DNA of 24,593 nt. Origin: Oscillospiraceae bacterium. GTDB taxonomy: Bacteria > Bacillota_A > Clostridia > Saccharofermentanales > Saccharofermentanaceae. The number at the start of each line of letters is the position of its first letter. Position 1 is the first letter of the stretch. Location: positions 1 through 24,593 of the forward strand of contig CADAXO010000004.1 in the NCBI GenBank assembly GCA_902791885.1, in the 5' to 3' direction. The position numbers and the translations under genes are program-made. This document shows positions 23,821 through 24,593 of the stretch, piece after piece. Under the pieces are notes generated by a model that had not been told where the DNA came from, ran no database searches, and saw nothing but the letters and a program-made list of their open reading frames with translations.

Positions 23821-24593
23821 GTGTTAAGAGCGGAAAGGGCGTTAATCCTCCTGGTGCTGCTTTTTATTCTTGTATGCATTCTTTTGTCCAATCAGCTCAA
23901 CTACAGCGGGAAAAGACGCGATTCAGGGGTTGCTTTCAGAAACGGTGTATATGAGGTTCCCACCTCCAACAATCCTGTTTATTTGGTAAACGATCTGATC
24001 TTCGTTCCGAATATCGATTACGAAGATATTGACTCAGGGGAATTCAGTTACTATGACTATACGAACATCCCCTATGCTTCGGGAGTCAGGATCTCCGAAC
24101 AGTACGGCTGGAGTGATCTGGGACCTGATGCAATACTTCATAACTTCGATAAGTTCACAGGTGAAGAGTTCATAACCCGTGAGGGTAAAACGAAGATCTG
24201 CGGCGTTTATCTCATGACACTGCACTTCGATAACCCCAACATCTCCTATAACCTCAATATTCCGAATGTCAACGGTCTGGTTAAAGTCTACTGCAATGAT
24301 AACGCGCTCGGATTCTTATGGCGAAGGACCGATGAATGGACTCCGACTATCGGATTCGGATACTCGCATGTCCCTATAGCCCCCGACGCCAACGGTATCG
24401 CGAGAATAATGATCTCAGTGAGTACGAACGTTAAGATCTTTAATCCGGGACTTGTATCCTATCCTTCGGTCATGCCCTCTTCCGAAGTAACGAACGGAGC
24501 TGTCATACCATCACTGTGGCTCATGATACAGCTGATCCTGTATCTGTTCATTCTTATCGGTGGTTTCTTCATATCAAGAACCTTCAAGAACAG
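23821..24593 (+). CDS. membrane sensor with 7TMR-DISM-like extracellular domain, truncated at window end (likely sensor kinase)
   Basis: An open frame of 257 codons running off the window. An in-frame TGA sits immediately before the GTG at 23821, so that GTG (or a later codon) is the start; the ribosome binding site is poor. TM1 covers about residues 7-24. A roughly 190-residue extracellular domain follows, with GVYLMTLHFDNPNISYNLNI, VYCNDNALGF and IARIMISVSTNV. This pattern of a beta-sandwich with a conserved Y-x-N/D near the middle resembles the DISMED2 domain of 7TM receptors with diverse intracellular modules. A second hydrophobic stretch begins at about residue 231 (SLWLMIQLILYLFILIGGFF), as expected for the first of seven helices. 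Gene order (regulator then sensor) predicts a histidine kinase downstream. Confidence 0.75.
   Translation, partial: MLRAERALILLVLLFILVCILLSNQLNYSGKRRDSGVAFRNGVYEVPTSNNPVYLVNDLIFVPNIDYEDIDSGEFSYYDYTNIPYASGVRISEQYGWSDLGPDAILHNFDKFTGEEFITREGKTKICGVYLMTLHFDNPNISYNLNIPNVNGLVKVYCNDNALGFLWRRTDEWTPTIGFGYSHVPIAPDANGIARIMISVSTNVKIFNPGLVSYPSVMPSSEVTNGAVIPSLWLMIQLILYLFILIGGFFISRTFKN

Overview
The window looks like chromosomal DNA of an anaerobic Bacillota bacterium, most likely class Clostridia, with moderate GC. The reasons are the rho / rpmE / DUF1385 / prmC gene order, a clostridial-type Rho with a long charged N-terminal extension, AGGAGG-like ribosome binding sites, sigma-A promoters with TATAAT boxes, and Gram-positive cell-wall genes (NlpC/P60 with SH3b, lipoproteins, MreB). 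There are no tRNA or rRNA genes, insertion sequences, integrases or CRISPR arrays. Genus cannot be given from the sequence alone.

Region 1 (1-4554, minus strand) is a translation and transcription block: rho, a small two-helix membrane protein, rpmE (own promoter and structured leader), a terminator, DUF1385 and prmC. prmC is broken: about 26 nt encoding the SAM-binding glycine motif appear to be lost between two GCACTG words, shifting the frame. Region 2 (4555-7304) holds a membrane-anchored metallophosphoesterase on the plus strand. On the minus strand it holds a small orphan double-glycine-leader peptide gene rich in Cys-Asp-Ala motifs, two tandem 73-bp repeats with matching internal hairpins, and mreB/mbl. 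Region 3 (7305-12505) has a large secreted lipoprotein, then leuS and a zinc-ribbon protein on the plus strand. Region 4 (12506-18124, minus) is an envelope and signalling set: an NlpC/P60 hydrolase with SH3b domains, two lipoproteins, and a hybrid histidine kinase (extracellular sensor, HisKA, HATPase, REC, HPt) translationally coupled to the second lipoprotein.

Region 5 (18226-19446) has a PaaI-type thioesterase and the most striking element of the window, a non-coding stretch of about 609 bp. It has its own sigma-A promoter, a perfect 8-bp helix joining its extreme ends across 570 nt, many internal hairpins and a strong intrinsic terminator. It behaves as an independent gene for a large structured RNA of the size class of OLE and ROOL, and I could not match it to RNase P RNA or tmRNA. 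Region 6 (19447-22964) has an MscS-family channel on the plus strand and, on the minus strand, a tightly overlapping dinB / radical SAM (YhcC-type) / two-helix membrane protein operon. Region 7 (22965-24593) is a two-component system: an OmpR-type regulator and the start of a sensor with a 7TMR-DISM-like extracellular domain, cut off by the window end.

A pattern runs through the window: four genes (metallophosphoesterase, large lipoprotein, thioesterase, dinB) have a perfect TATAAT only 6-10 nt before their ATG and no Shine-Dalgarno sequence, which predicts leaderless or nearly leaderless mRNAs. Two other promoters (rho, and one upstream of the MscS gene) are followed almost at +1 by a hairpin and a U-run, as in very early attenuators.
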